Below, one piece after another: positions 1 to 8,191 of a stretch of DNA of 62,319 bases. The position numbers were made by a program, and so were the translations under genes. The DNA is from Pseudomonadota bacterium (lineage in GTDB: Bacteria > Pseudomonadota > Alphaproteobacteria > Rhodobacterales > Rhodobacteraceae): positions 1 through 62,319 of the forward strand of contig CAUJIU010000032.1 in assembly GCA_963205075.1 (NCBI GenBank). Direction: 5' to 3'. The notes under the pieces were generated by a model, which worked only from the letters and a program-made list of their open reading frames with translations, was not told the DNA's origin and did no database searches. Position 1 is the stretch's first letter. Each line of letters begins with the position of its first letter.

Positions 1-1
1 C

Positions 2-2281
2 GAGGACCATGACAGCAACCCGAACAAGAACGGCATCGGCAAGATCAAGGCCAATGGCGCGCGCAGGGTCGGGGTGAACCCGATCCGCTCGGGCTACAAC
101 GCGGTTGCCGACGACTGGTTCGGGATCACGCCGGGCACCGACGGGCTGCTGGTGCTGTCGCTGGTGCATTGCCTGTTTCAGGCCGGGCGGCTTGACCTGA
201 GCTATCTGGCGCAGTTCACCAACGCCGCCTGTCTGGTCAACGAAGACCCGGCCTCGCCGCAAAACGGCCTGCTGTTGCGCGACGAGGAGGGCCGCCCGCA
301 GGTGATCGACCGCCGCACCGGCAAGCCCGCGCCCTGGGATGGCGCGGGGGTCGAGCCCGATCTGTCGGCTACCCATCGCGGCGCCGGCGTCACCCATCGC
401 CCGGTGTTTCACCTGATGGCCGAGCGCTATCTCTCGTCCGACTACGCGCCCGAGAATGTGGCCGCGCGCACCGGCATCGCCGCCAGCCGCATCCGCGCCC
501 TTGCCGCCGAGATTGCCCGCGTGGCCTTTGACGAGGCGATCACGGTTCATCAGGAATGGACCGATTTTCGCGGCATCAAACATCCCAGCATGATCGGCCG
601 CCCGGTCAGCATGCACGCCATGCGCGGCATTTCGGCCCATTCCAACGGCTTCCAGACCGCGCGGGCCATCCACATGCTGCAAATCCTGATCGGGGCGGTC
701 GAGACGCCGGGCGGCATGCGCTTCAAGCCGCCCTACCCCAAGCCCGCCACCGCCCATCCCAAGCCGCATTGCAAGGTCACGCCCGGCAAGCCGCTGAACG
801 GGCCGCATCTGGGCTATCCGCAGGGCCCCGAGGACCTGTGCCTGACCGAAGACGGTGCGCCCGCCCGCATCGACAAGGCGTTCTCGTGGGAGAACCCGCT
901 GTCAGCGCACGGGTTGATGCATATGGTGATCTCCAACGCCCATGCGGGTGATCCCTACAAGATCGACACGCTGTTTCTCTACATGGCCAACATGGCCTGG
1001 AACTCGTCGATGAACACCACCGGCACCATGCAGATGCTGACCGACACCGACGCGAATGGCGACTATGTGATCCCGCATATCATCTATTCGGACGCCTACT
1101 CCTCCGAGATGGTGGCCTATGCCGACCTGATCCTGCCCGACACCACCTATCTTGAGCGCCACGACTGCATCAGCCTTCTGGACCGGCCGATCTGCGAGGC
1201 GGATGCGGTGGCGGACGCCATCCGCTGGCCGGTGATCGAGCCGGACCGCGACGTGCGCGGCTTTCAGTCGGTACTGTGCGATCTGGGCGCGCGGCTGGGC
1301 CTGCCGGGCTTTGTCAACGAGGATGGCACGGCCAAGTATGCCGACTATGCCGATTACATCACCAACCACATCCGCCGCCCCGGCATCGGGCCGCTGGCGG
1401 GCTGGCGCATGGGCGACAGGGGTCTGAACCACGGCCGCGGCGGCGCCAATGCGGCGCAGCTGGACCAGTATATCGCCAATGGCGGCTTCTGGGCCGAGCA
1501 TGTCCCCGAGGCGGCGGCCTTCTACAAGCCCTTCAACCGCGCCTATCAGGACTGGGCGGTGAAGATGGGCTTCTATGACAGCCCGCAACCCTACATCTTC
1601 CAGCTCTATGTCGAGCCGATGCGCCGATTTCAGCTTGCCGCCGAGGGCGAGGGCCGCATCCAGCCGCCCGACCATCTGCGCGGGCGCATCCTGGCGGCGA
1701 TGGACCCGCTGCCGGTCTGGTATGTGCCGCTGGAAGACGTGCAGACCGACCCGGACCAGTTCCCGATCCACGCCCTGACCCAGCGCCCGATGGCCATGTA
1801 TCACAGCTGGGGCAGCCACAACGCCTGGCTGCGGCAGATCCACGGGCAGAACCCGCTCTACGTTCCGACCCGCATCTGGGAGGCGAACGGCTTCAAGCCG
1901 GGCGACTGGGCGCGCGTCACCTCGGCGCATGGCACGATCACCGTGCCGGTCGAGCATATGGCGGCGCTGAACGAAAACACCGTCTGGACCTGGAACGCCA
2001 TCGGCAAGCGCCGTGGCGCCTGGGCGCTGGGCGAGGATGCGTCAGAGGCCAACCGGGGCTTCCTGCTCAACCATATCATCCACGAATTGCTGCCGCCCAG
2101 GGGCGACGGGCTGCGCTGGGCCAATTCCGACCCGATCACCGGGCAGGCCGCGTGGTTCGACCTCAAGGTGCGGATCGAGCGTGCCGATCCGCCGCCCGAG
2201 GTCAGCCAGCCCGCGCATCCCGCCATCGCCTCGCCGGTGGGGCGCGGCCCCGCAACGCTTGCCTGGAAGGTCGGCCCATGA
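2..2281 (+). CDS. soeA: Molybdopterin oxidoreductase catalytic subunit, SoeA-like (5' end outside window)
   Basis: This is the catalytic subunit of a DMSO-reductase-family enzyme carrying bis-MGD molybdenum, most likely cytoplasmic sulfite dehydrogenase (sulfite to sulfate, electrons to quinone). The frame is open from base 2, so the N-terminus, including any iron-sulfur motif and any Tat signal, lies outside the window; 759 residues remain. Visible parts are the central Mo-cofactor domain and the C-terminal molydopterin-binding domain (around MAMYHSWGSHNAWLRQIHG and GFKPGDWARV). The stop overlaps the soeB start by ATGA. The choice of SoeA over DMSO or polysulfide reductase rests on resemblance of the middle region to rhodobacterial SoeA and on a DmsC-type anchor gene following. 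The family is certain; the substrate is less so. Confidence 0.8.
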   Translation, partial: EDHDSNPNKNGIGKIKANGARRVGVNPIRSGYNAVADDWFGITPGTDGLLVLSLVHCLFQAGRLDLSYLAQFTNAACLVNEDPASPQNGLLLRDEEGRPQVIDRRTGKPAPWDGAGVEPDLSATHRGAGVTHRPVFHLMAERYLSSDYAPENVAARTGIAASRIRALAAEIARVAFDEAITVHQEWTDFRGIKHPSMIGRPVSMHAMRGISAHSNGFQTARAIHMLQILIGAVETPGGMRFKPPYPKPATAHPKPHCKVTPGKPLNGPHLGYPQGPEDLCLTEDGAPARIDKAFSWENPLSAHGLMHMVISNAHAGDPYKIDTLFLYMANMAWNSSMNTTGTMQMLTDTDANGDYVIPHIIYSDAYSSEMVAYADLILPDTTYLERHDCISLLDRPICEADAVADAIRWPVIEPDRDVRGFQSVLCDLGARLGLPGFVNEDGTAKYADYADYITNHIRRPGIGPLAGWRMGDRGLNHGRGGANAAQLDQYIANGGFWAEHVPEAAAFYKPFNRAYQDWAVKMGFYDSPQPYIFQLYVEPMRRFQLAAEGEGRIQPPDHLRGRILAAMDPLPVWYVPLEDVQTDPDQFPIHALTQRPMAMYHSWGSHNAWLRQIHGQNPLYVPTRIWEANGFKPGDWARVTSAHGTITVPVEHMAALNENTVWTWNAIGKRRGAWALGEDASEANRGFLLNHIIHELLPPRGDGLRWANSDPITGQAAWFDLKVRIERADPPPEVSQPAHPAIASPVGRGPATLAWKVGP

Positions 2282-3039
2282 CCGAATTGCCCCTCAGCAC
2301 CGAGCGCCGGCTGGGTCTGGTCATCGACCTTGATACCTGCGTGGGCTGTCATGCCTGCGTGGTCAGCTGCAAGGGCTGGAATACCGAGAATTACGGCGCG
2401 CCGCTTTCGGACCAGAGCGCCTATTCCGGCGCGGGATCAGGCACCTTCCTCAACCGGGTGCATTCCTACGAGGTGCAGCCCGACAATGGCGCGGCGCAGC
2501 TGGTGCATTTCCCCAAATCCTGCCTGCATTGCCAGGACGCGCCCTGCGTCACCGTCTGCCCGACCGGCGCCAGCTACAAGCGCGCCGAGGACGGGATCGT
2601 GCTGGTCAACGAAAGCGCCTGCATCGGCTGCGGGCTGTGCGCCTGGGCCTGCCCCTACGGCGCGCGCGAGATGGACGCCGCGGCCAAAGTGATGAAGAAA
2701 TGCACCCTCTGCGTGGACCGCATCTATAACGAGAACCTGCCCGAGGTTGACCGCGTGCCTGCCTGCGTGCGCACCTGCCCGGCCGGCGCGCGCCATTTCG
2801 GTGATTTCGCCGATCCTGACAGCGCGGTGTCGATCCTGTCAGCCGAACGCGGCGGCATGGACCTGATGCCCGAGATGGGCACCCGGCCGACCAACAAGTA
2901 CCTGCCGCCGCGTCCGCGCGACCAGTTGCAGGAAACCGATATCCTGGCGCCGTATCTCGCCCCCGTCACCGATGAGCCGAAGGGCTTTCTCGGCTGGCTC
3001 GACCGCACGCTTTCCGCATTGCCCAAAGGGCCGCTCTGA
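2278..3039 (+). CDS. soeB: Four-cluster ferredoxin subunit of the molybdoenzyme, SoeB-like
   Basis: This is the electron-transfer subunit that passes electrons between the molybdenum subunit and the membrane anchor. The protein has 253 residues and starts at the ATG inside the ATGA overlap with soeA; longer upstream starts would only add soeA antisense-like sequence. Four cysteine groups can be read: CVGCHACVVSC near the N-terminus, CLHCQDAPCVTVCP, CIGCGLCAWACP, and CTLC followed later by CVRTCP. These match the DmsB/NrfC/PhsB four [4Fe-4S] pattern. The C-terminal tail after the last cluster is proline-rich and ends in a short amphipathic stretch. It overlaps the anchor gene by one base (TGATG). 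Confidence 0.85.
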   Translation: MTELPLSTERRLGLVIDLDTCVGCHACVVSCKGWNTENYGAPLSDQSAYSGAGSGTFLNRVHSYEVQPDNGAAQLVHFPKSCLHCQDAPCVTVCPTGASYKRAEDGIVLVNESACIGCGLCAWACPYGAREMDAAAKVMKKCTLCVDRIYNENLPEVDRVPACVRTCPAGARHFGDFADPDSAVSILSAERGGMDLMPEMGTRPTNKYLPPRPRDQLQETDILAPYLAPVTDEPKGFLGWLDRTLSALPKGPL

Positions 3040-3914
3040 TGCATCCCGCGCCGTCCGTCATCCTGTTCACCACCTTCTCGGGCCTCGGCTTCGGGATGCT
3101 GTTCTGGCTGGGGCTGGGCATGCCTGCGCCCACCGGCCTCGTGGCCTTCGTGTTCTTCGCGCTGGCCTATGCGCTGGCGGTCGGTGGCCTGATCGCCTCG
3201 ACCTTCCATCTGGGCCATCCCGAACGGGCGCTGCGCGCCTTTACCCAGTGGCGCACCAGCTGGCTCAGCCGCGAGGCCTGGGCGAGCGTGGCGACGCTCA
3301 TGGTCATGGCGGCCTATGGTGCCGGGCTGGTCTTTGCCGCGACGCGGATCGCGGCGCTGGGGCTGATCGGGGCGGCGCTGGCGATGGCCACCGTGGCCGT
3401 CACCTCGATGATCTATGCCCAGCTCAGGACCGTGCCGCGCTGGCACCACTGGTCAACCCCGGCGCTGCTTGTGATCTACTCGCTGGCGGGTGGGGCGCTG
3501 ATGACCGGGCAGGTCCGCTATGCGATGCCGCTGCTGGTGCTGGCCGGGCTGGCGCAGGTCTCGGCCTGGATGAGCGGCGACAAGCGGCTGGCAGAGTCGG
3601 GCACCACGCTGGCAACCGCGACCGGCCTGGGCGGGCGCGGCGCGGTGCGCGCCTTCGAGCCGCCGCATACCGGGCCCAACTACCTGTTGCGCGAGATGGT
3701 GCATGTGGTCGGGCGGAAGCATGCCAACCGGTTGCGCCTGATCGGGCTGGTGCTGGGCTTTGCCCTGCCGGTGCTGCTGCTGGCGCTGCCCTTCGCCGGG
3801 CACTGGCTGGCGCTGGCGGCCGTCCTGAGCCACATCGCCGGAGTGCTGGCGACGCGCTGGCTGTTCTTCGCCGAGGCCGAACATGTCGTCGGCCTCTATT
3901 ACGGCAAACGCTAG
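3039..3914 (+). CDS. soeC: Molybdoenzyme membrane anchor subunit, DmsC family, SoeC-like
   Basis: This integral membrane protein of 291 residues has about eight hydrophobic segments, as expected for DmsC-type anchors that bind quinone and hold the molybdoenzyme on the inner membrane. The pattern of short loops, the early STFHLGHPERALRAF stretch and the late GPNYLLREMVHVVGRKHA stretch fit DmsC/SoeC. Translation is coupled to soeB through TGATG. Its TAG stop lies in a CTAG that also contains the stop of the convergent ABC ATPase gene, so no terminator fits between them. Confidence 0.8.
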   Translation: MHPAPSVILFTTFSGLGFGMLFWLGLGMPAPTGLVAFVFFALAYALAVGGLIASTFHLGHPERALRAFTQWRTSWLSREAWASVATLMVMAAYGAGLVFAATRIAALGLIGAALAMATVAVTSMIYAQLRTVPRWHHWSTPALLVIYSLAGGALMTGQVRYAMPLLVLAGLAQVSAWMSGDKRLAESGTTLATATGLGGRGAVRAFEPPHTGPNYLLREMVHVVGRKHANRLRLIGLVLGFALPVLLLALPFAGHWLALAAVLSHIAGVLATRWLFFAEAEHVVGLYYGKR

Positions 3915-4969
3915 CGGATGCGCGCCTCGGTCCTGGCGTCAAACAGGTAGGCCTGCGCGGGGTCGAAGGTCAGCCCGACGCTGGCGCCTTCCTCGACCTG
4001 CGCCTCGCCACGGATCTCGACCACGATGCGCTCGCCGTTGCCCGAGATCAGATAGGCATAGGACACGCCGCCAAGCTTTTCGGTCAGGTCGACGGTATGG
4101 GTCTTGCCCCTGGGGTCGATCACCAGATGCTCGGGGCGCAGGCCCAGCGTCACATCGCGATTGCCCAGATCGGTCTTGACCGGGACGGGCAGGGTCGCTT
4201 GCAGGCCCGGCACCTCGACGCCGCCCGTGGCGCCCTTGGCGGCCATGAAGTTCATTGCCGGCGACCCGATGAAGCCGGCGACGAACTTGTTGTCGGGGTC
4301 GTGGTAGAGCGTCATCGGCGCGCCGACCTGCTCGATCACGCCCTTGCGCAGCACCACGATCTTGTCGGCCAGCGTCATCGCCTCGACCTGGTCATGGGTG
4401 ACGTAGATCATCGTCGCGCCGATCTCCTTGTGCAGGCGCGCGATCTCGACCCGCATCTCGACGCGCAGCTCGGCATCGAGGTTGGACAGGGGCTCGTCGA
4501 ACAAGAACACCTCAGGCCCGCGCACGATGGCCCGCCCGATCGAGACCCGCTGCCGTTGCCCGCCCGACAGCGCGGCCGGCTTGCGGGCGAGGTAGTCGTC
4601 AAGCTTGAGGATGCGGCTGGCCTCGGCCACCTTGGCCTTGATCTCGGCCTTGGGATGGCCGTTCATCTTGAGGCCGAAGCCCATGTTTTCCTCGACCGTC
4701 ATGTGCGGGTAGAGCGCGTAGGTCTGAAACACCATCGCCACGCCGCGCTCGGACGGGTCAAGCCGGGTCACATCGCGCGCGCCGATCGAGATCGCGCCGC
4801 CGGTGGTCTCTTCCAGCCCCGCGACCATGCGCAGCAGCGTGGACTTGCCGCAGCCCGAGGGCCCGACAAAGACGCAGAATTCACCATCGGCGATTTCGAG
4901 ATCGATGCCGTGGATGACCTGCACATCGCTGTAGCGCTTGATGACCGAGCTGAGTTTGACGCCTGACAT
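3911..4969 (-). CDS. Sugar ABC transporter ATP-binding protein (UgpC/MsmX/MalK type), galactoside importer
   Basis: ATPase of a carbohydrate importer, 352 residues. Walker A is GPSGCGKST, the signature is LSGGQRQRV, Walker B is VFLFDEPLSNLD, and the switch histidine is in VTHDQVEAMT. After the nucleotide-binding domain comes a C-terminal OB-like regulatory domain (LGLRPEHLV), as in MalK and UgpC. The start chosen gives MSGVKLSSVIKRYSD, one base after the IclR gene stop, so both are read together. It lies away from its probable partners: the binding protein and permeases are on the other side of the IclR gene in the divergent operon. MsmX-type ATPases often serve several importers, so the partner is inferred. 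Confidence 0.85.
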   Translation of the reverse strand: MSGVKLSSVIKRYSDVQVIHGIDLEIADGEFCVFVGPSGCGKSTLLRMVAGLEETTGGAISIGARDVTRLDPSERGVAMVFQTYALYPHMTVEENMGFGLKMNGHPKAEIKAKVAEASRILKLDDYLARKPAALSGGQRQRVSIGRAIVRGPEVFLFDEPLSNLDAELRVEMRVEIARLHKEIGATMIYVTHDQVEAMTLADKIVVLRKGVIEQVGAPMTLYHDPDNKFVAGFIGSPAMNFMAAKGATGGVEVPGLQATLPVPVKTDLGNRDVTLGLRPEHLVIDPRGKTHTVDLTEKLGGVSYAYLISGNGERIVVEIRGEAQVEEGASVGLTFDPAQAYLFDARTEARIR

Positions 4970-4970
4970 G

Positions 4971-5771
4971 CTAGGTTCCCGTCCTCTTTGTGATTGCCAG
5001 ATCCGGAAAGCGCCACGCGGTCGCGTCCGCAGCGATCCGGTTGGCGGTTTCCCGAAGTTTCGGCGCGAGCCTTTCAAGGCTTTGCAGATCGTGCCGGGTG
5101 GTGGTCGAGGTGATCGATAGCCCGCCAAGCACCCGCGCGGTGTCGGTCAGGATGGGGGCGGCGATGCAGATGATGCCCGCCTCGTGCTCCTCGCGGTCAA
5201 AGGCGTAGCCGCGCGCCCGGATGGCCGTGAGCTCGGCGCGCAGGTCGGCGGCAGCCGTCAGCGTGTTGCCGGTGAAGCGGTGGAACGACTGCTGGCCGAT
5301 GGCCCTTTCGCAGGCTGCCTCGTCGAGAAAGGCCAGCATCGCCTTGCCGACCCCGGTGCAATAGGCCGGGCCGATCTTGCCGGTCTGCGCGAACATCTCG
5401 ACCGGCGAGGCGGCGTTGCGCTTGTCGACATAGAGCACCTGCGCGCTGTCCAGCTGGGCCAGGTGGATGGTCTCGCCGATCTCGGCGCTCAGGCGGTCCA
5501 GATAGGGGCGCGCCACCGGCGCCAGCGAGGATTGCGCCCAGGCCGCATGGGCCAGCCGCACCAGGCGCACACCGGGGGCATAGGTCTGCCGGTCGGGGTC
5601 GTAGGACAGCATTCCCTGCGAGGTCAGCGTCTGGATCAGCCGGTAGAGCGTCGCCTTGGGATAGCGCGCACCGTCCAGCACCTCGCCAAAGCGGACCGGA
5701 CGCCCGAAGGCCGCGACCTGCTCGAGCACGTCCAGCGCCTTGCCGACGGTGCCGTCTCCGGTCTGGGTCAT
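4971..5771 (-). CDS. IclR-family transcriptional regulator of the galactoside cluster
   Basis: DNA-binding regulator of 266 residues. The N-terminal winged helix (about residues 8-70, with VRFGEVLDGARYPKATLYRLIQ) precedes an IclR effector-binding domain (SSLAPVARPYLDRL, then YCTGVGKAMLAFL and the late EHEAGIICIAAPI). IclR proteins commonly sense aromatic acids or sugars and sugar acids, and they often control a divergent operon. Here the gene diverges from the galactoside uptake and breakdown operon, with 160 bases between them that hold a strong inverted repeat. That operon and its own ATPase gene are the likely targets. Confidence 0.85.
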   Translation of the reverse strand: MTQTGDGTVGKALDVLEQVAAFGRPVRFGEVLDGARYPKATLYRLIQTLTSQGMLSYDPDRQTYAPGVRLVRLAHAAWAQSSLAPVARPYLDRLSAEIGETIHLAQLDSAQVLYVDKRNAASPVEMFAQTGKIGPAYCTGVGKAMLAFLDEAACERAIGQQSFHRFTGNTLTAAADLRAELTAIRARGYAFDREEHEAGIICIAAPILTDTARVLGGLSITSTTTRHDLQSLERLAPKLRETANRIAADATAWRFPDLAITKRTGT

Positions 5772-5834
5772 ACGCCATCCTCCCGCGCAACCTGCCTCTG
5801 GGGGCCGCCTATTCCTAGGGCTCGAGGTCCGCTG

Positions 5835-5865
5835 TTGACAAGCATAGGCGATTCGCGGTTATGAT
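5835..5865 (+). promoter_or_regulatory. Candidate sigma-70 promoter of the galactoside operon
   Basis: A perfect TTGACA at 5835-5840 is followed 19 bases later by TATGAT at 5860-5865, reading toward the binding-protein gene. The spacing is slightly long. The start of transcription would fall near 5872, where the inverted repeat begins, so a bound regulator would block it. Confidence 0.45.
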
Positions 5866-5871
5866 TTCAAT

Positions 5872-5911
5872 ATTCAAAACACGGTTTCAGATAATGGAAC
5901 CAATTTTGAAT
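5872..5911. promoter_or_regulatory. Nested inverted repeat, probable IclR operator
   Basis: Outer arms ATTCAAAA (5872-5879) and TTTTGAAT (5904-5911) are perfect reverse complements. Inside lies a second, imperfect palindrome, GGTTTCAGATAATGGAACC (5883-5901), with nearly the same centre. It sits between the divergent IclR gene and the binding-protein gene and just downstream of the candidate promoter, as expected for a repressor site. Confidence 0.6.
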
Positions 5912-5931
5912 CGCAACTAGGGAGGACACAC

Positions 5932-7170
5932 ATGTTGCACCTGAATAAAGGCGCCAGCGCCGCGCTCATCGTCGGGCTGCTGAGCAGCACGGCCGCGTTC
6001 GCGGATCAGCGCGTGCTCAACTATTATGCCGACTATGACGCGATCCCGCTGGCGGCGATGGAGGCTCTGATTGCCGACTTCGAAGCCGCCAACCCGGATA
6101 TCGACGTGGTTCTGCAGAACTTCGACCATGAGGGCTACAAGACCGCGATCCGCAACTTCCTGACCACCGACGCGCCGGACCTGGCCAACTGGTATGCAGG
6201 CAACCGGATGGCGCCGTTTGTCGAATCCGGCCAGTTCATGGATGTCTCGGACGTCTGGGCCGATAACGGCCTGAACGAGTCGCTGGGCTCCGCCCTTGCC
6301 TCGATGACCATCGATGGCAAGCAGTGGGGCATCCCCTACACCTATTACCAGTGGGGCATCTACTACAACAAGGACGCCTACGCCGCCGTCGGCGCCGAAG
6401 TTCCCACCACCTGGGACGAGTTCGTCGCCAACTGCGAAAAGTTCGCTGCCGCCGGCATCGACTGCCTGACCACCGGCACGTCGGCGCTGTGGCCGGGGGC
6501 CGGCATCTTCGACTATCTCGACCTGCGGACCAACGGCTATGAGTACCACATGGACCTGACCTCGGGCAAAATCGCCTGGACCGACGAAGGGGTGCGCAAC
6601 ACCTTCGCCGAATGGGCCAAGGTCCAGCCCTACATCACGGCCAACCACGCCGCGATCGACTGGCAGGACGCCGCCGCCCTCCTGGTTCAGGGCAAGGCTG
6701 CCAACTATGTCATGGGCAACTTTGCCGTTGGCGTCTTCAAGCAAGGCGGCATGACCAACGACAACCTCGGCTTCATGCCGTTCCCGACCATCAACCCCGA
6801 TGTGGCCCGTGCGGAAGAAGCTCCGACCGATACCATCCACATCCCGTCGGGCGCCACCAACGTCGAAGATGCGAAGACCTTCCTGGCCTTCATCGCTTCG
6901 GCCGATGCCCAGACCAAGCTGAACGCCGCCATCGGCCAGCTCCCGATCAACTCGGGATCCACCGTTGCCGCTGACGACCCGTTCATCTCGGCCGGCTTCG
7001 AGCTGTTGTCGACCACGCCGGGCGGTATCGCCCAGTTCTTCGACCGCGACGCTCCGGCGGAAATGGCGAAGATCGGCATGGAAGGCTTCCAGGAGTTCAT
7101 GGTTCTGCCCGAGAACCTGGACGCGATCCTCGAGCGCCTCGAAGCTGCGCGCCAGCGCATCTACAACTAA
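5932..7170 (+). CDS. Extracellular sugar-binding protein of ABC importer (family 1), probable galactoside binder
   Basis: Periplasmic binding protein of 412 residues. A Sec signal peptide ends at about residue 24 (AFA before DQ). The mature part has the family 1 pattern, with an early FEAANPDIDVV and the central YNKDAYAAVGAEVPTTWDEF typical of MalE/UgpB-like sugar binders. The start follows a clear ribosome site, GGGAGGA. It is first in an operon with two permeases, alpha- and beta-galactosidases and galactose oxidation genes, so alpha- or beta-galactosides are the likely ligands; this is inference from context. The gene is followed by a strong hairpin. Confidence 0.85.
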   Translation: MLHLNKGASAALIVGLLSSTAAFADQRVLNYYADYDAIPLAAMEALIADFEAANPDIDVVLQNFDHEGYKTAIRNFLTTDAPDLANWYAGNRMAPFVESGQFMDVSDVWADNGLNESLGSALASMTIDGKQWGIPYTYYQWGIYYNKDAYAAVGAEVPTTWDEFVANCEKFAAAGIDCLTTGTSALWPGAGIFDYLDLRTNGYEYHMDLTSGKIAWTDEGVRNTFAEWAKVQPYITANHAAIDWQDAAALLVQGKAANYVMGNFAVGVFKQGGMTNDNLGFMPFPTINPDVARAEEAPTDTIHIPSGATNVEDAKTFLAFIASADAQTKLNAAIGQLPINSGSTVAADDPFISAGFELLSTTPGGIAQFFDRDAPAEMAKIGMEGFQEFMVLPENLDAILERLEAARQRIYN

Positions 7171-7178
7171 GCGCCAAT

Positions 7179-7204
7179 GCGGCGGCCGGGAAACCGGCCG
7201 CCGC
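7179..7204 (+). terminator. GNRA-capped hairpin after the binding-protein gene (partial attenuator or mRNA stabiliser)
   Basis: GCGGCGGCCGG (7179-7189), loop GAAA, CCGGCCGCCGC (7194-7204) form a perfect 11-pair stem with a GNRA tetraloop, nine bases after the stop codon. There is no clean T-run after it, and the permease genes continue downstream. A role in mRNA 3'-end protection, giving more binding protein than permease, is more likely than full termination. Confidence 0.6.
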
Positions 7205-7279
7205 TGTTCCTTGCTGGACCTGGCATCGGTTTTTCGATTTTCTGAGAGCGAACTCTGGCGGGGAGGGCCGGTAGCAACC

Positions 7280-8191
7280 ATGGCAACGACCGAAACACCA
7301 AATCGTTCGTGGTGGCACCGCAACCAGCAGACGCTGACGCCGCTCCTGTTTCTGGCGCCGGGCCTCCTGATGTTCGCGGTCTATGTCGTCTGGCCGATCT
7401 TCTCGAGCTTCCGCCTGTCGCTTTACGATTATGACGGGCTGGGCCGGAAGGTCTGGCTTGGCCTGGCCAATTACCGCGAGCTGTTCGCCGACCGCGCGTT
7501 CAAGACCTCGCTCAAGAACAACGTCATCTGGCTGGTGCTCTACATGCTGGCCGTGCCCGCCGGTCTGGCCATCGCCATCTTCCTCAACCAGACGGTGCGC
7601 GGCATCCGCATCTACAAGTCGCTGTTCTTCTTCCCCTTCGTGATCTCGCAGGTGGTCGTCGGCCTGATGTTCGCCTGGTTCTACGCCCCGAATTTCGGCC
7701 TGTTGTACAAGCTGATCGAGATGGTGACCGGCAAGGGCATCGCCGTGCTGGCCGACCCGCATCTGGCGACCTATGGCATCATCGCCGCCGGGCTCTGGCC
7801 GCAGATCGCCTATTGCATGATCCTTGACCTGACCGGCCTCAACAACGTGGCCCCCGACCAGATCGAGGCCGCCCGGCTCGATGGCGCCAAGGGGCTGAAG
7901 ATGCTGTGGTACGTGATCCTGCCGCAACTGCGCCCCGCCACCTTCATCGCCGTGGTGGTGACGGTGATCGGCGCGCTGCGCTCTTTCGACCTGGTGTCGA
8001 TCATGACCAATGGCGGGCCGTTCGGGTCGACCCGCGTGTTGTCCTACTACATGTATGAACAGGCACTGTCGGAATACGGCTACCGCATGGGCTACGGCGC
8101 GGCGATTGCCGTGGTGCTGTTCGGGATCATGATGATCTTCATCTCGGGCTTCATCTGGAAGATGGTCCGCGACGAGAGAGGAGCCCGCTGA
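7280..8191 (+). CDS. Sugar ABC transporter permease, MalF/UgpA type
   Basis: Inner-membrane permease of 303 residues with six hydrophobic segments. The first is TPLLFLAPGLLMFAVYV. The cytoplasmic EAA loop reads DQIEAARLDGAKGLKMLWYV, ending near a PQLRP turn, and is the contact site for the ATPase. The start chosen (MATTETPNRSWW) lies behind GGGAGG, while longer starts would run through the upstream hairpin. It overlaps the next permease gene by one base (TGATG). It forms the importer with the binding protein before it and the permease after it. Confidence 0.88.
   Translation: MATTETPNRSWWHRNQQTLTPLLFLAPGLLMFAVYVVWPIFSSFRLSLYDYDGLGRKVWLGLANYRELFADRAFKTSLKNNVIWLVLYMLAVPAGLAIAIFLNQTVRGIRIYKSLFFFPFVISQVVVGLMFAWFYAPNFGLLYKLIEMVTGKGIAVLADPHLATYGIIAAGLWPQIAYCMILDLTGLNNVAPDQIEAARLDGAKGLKMLWYVILPQLRPATFIAVVVTVIGALRSFDLVSIMTNGGPFGSTRVLSYYMYEQALSEYGYRMGYGAAIAVVLFGIMMIFISGFIWKMVRDERGAR

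Noticed and set aside
3911-4969. Glycerol-3-phosphate importer ATPase, as the UgpC family name suggests
   Set aside because: The neighbours are galactoside genes; the family name does not tell the substrate.
7179-7204. Simple rho-independent terminator ending the galactoside operon
   Set aside because: No T-run follows, and the permease genes downstream have no separate promoter that I could see.
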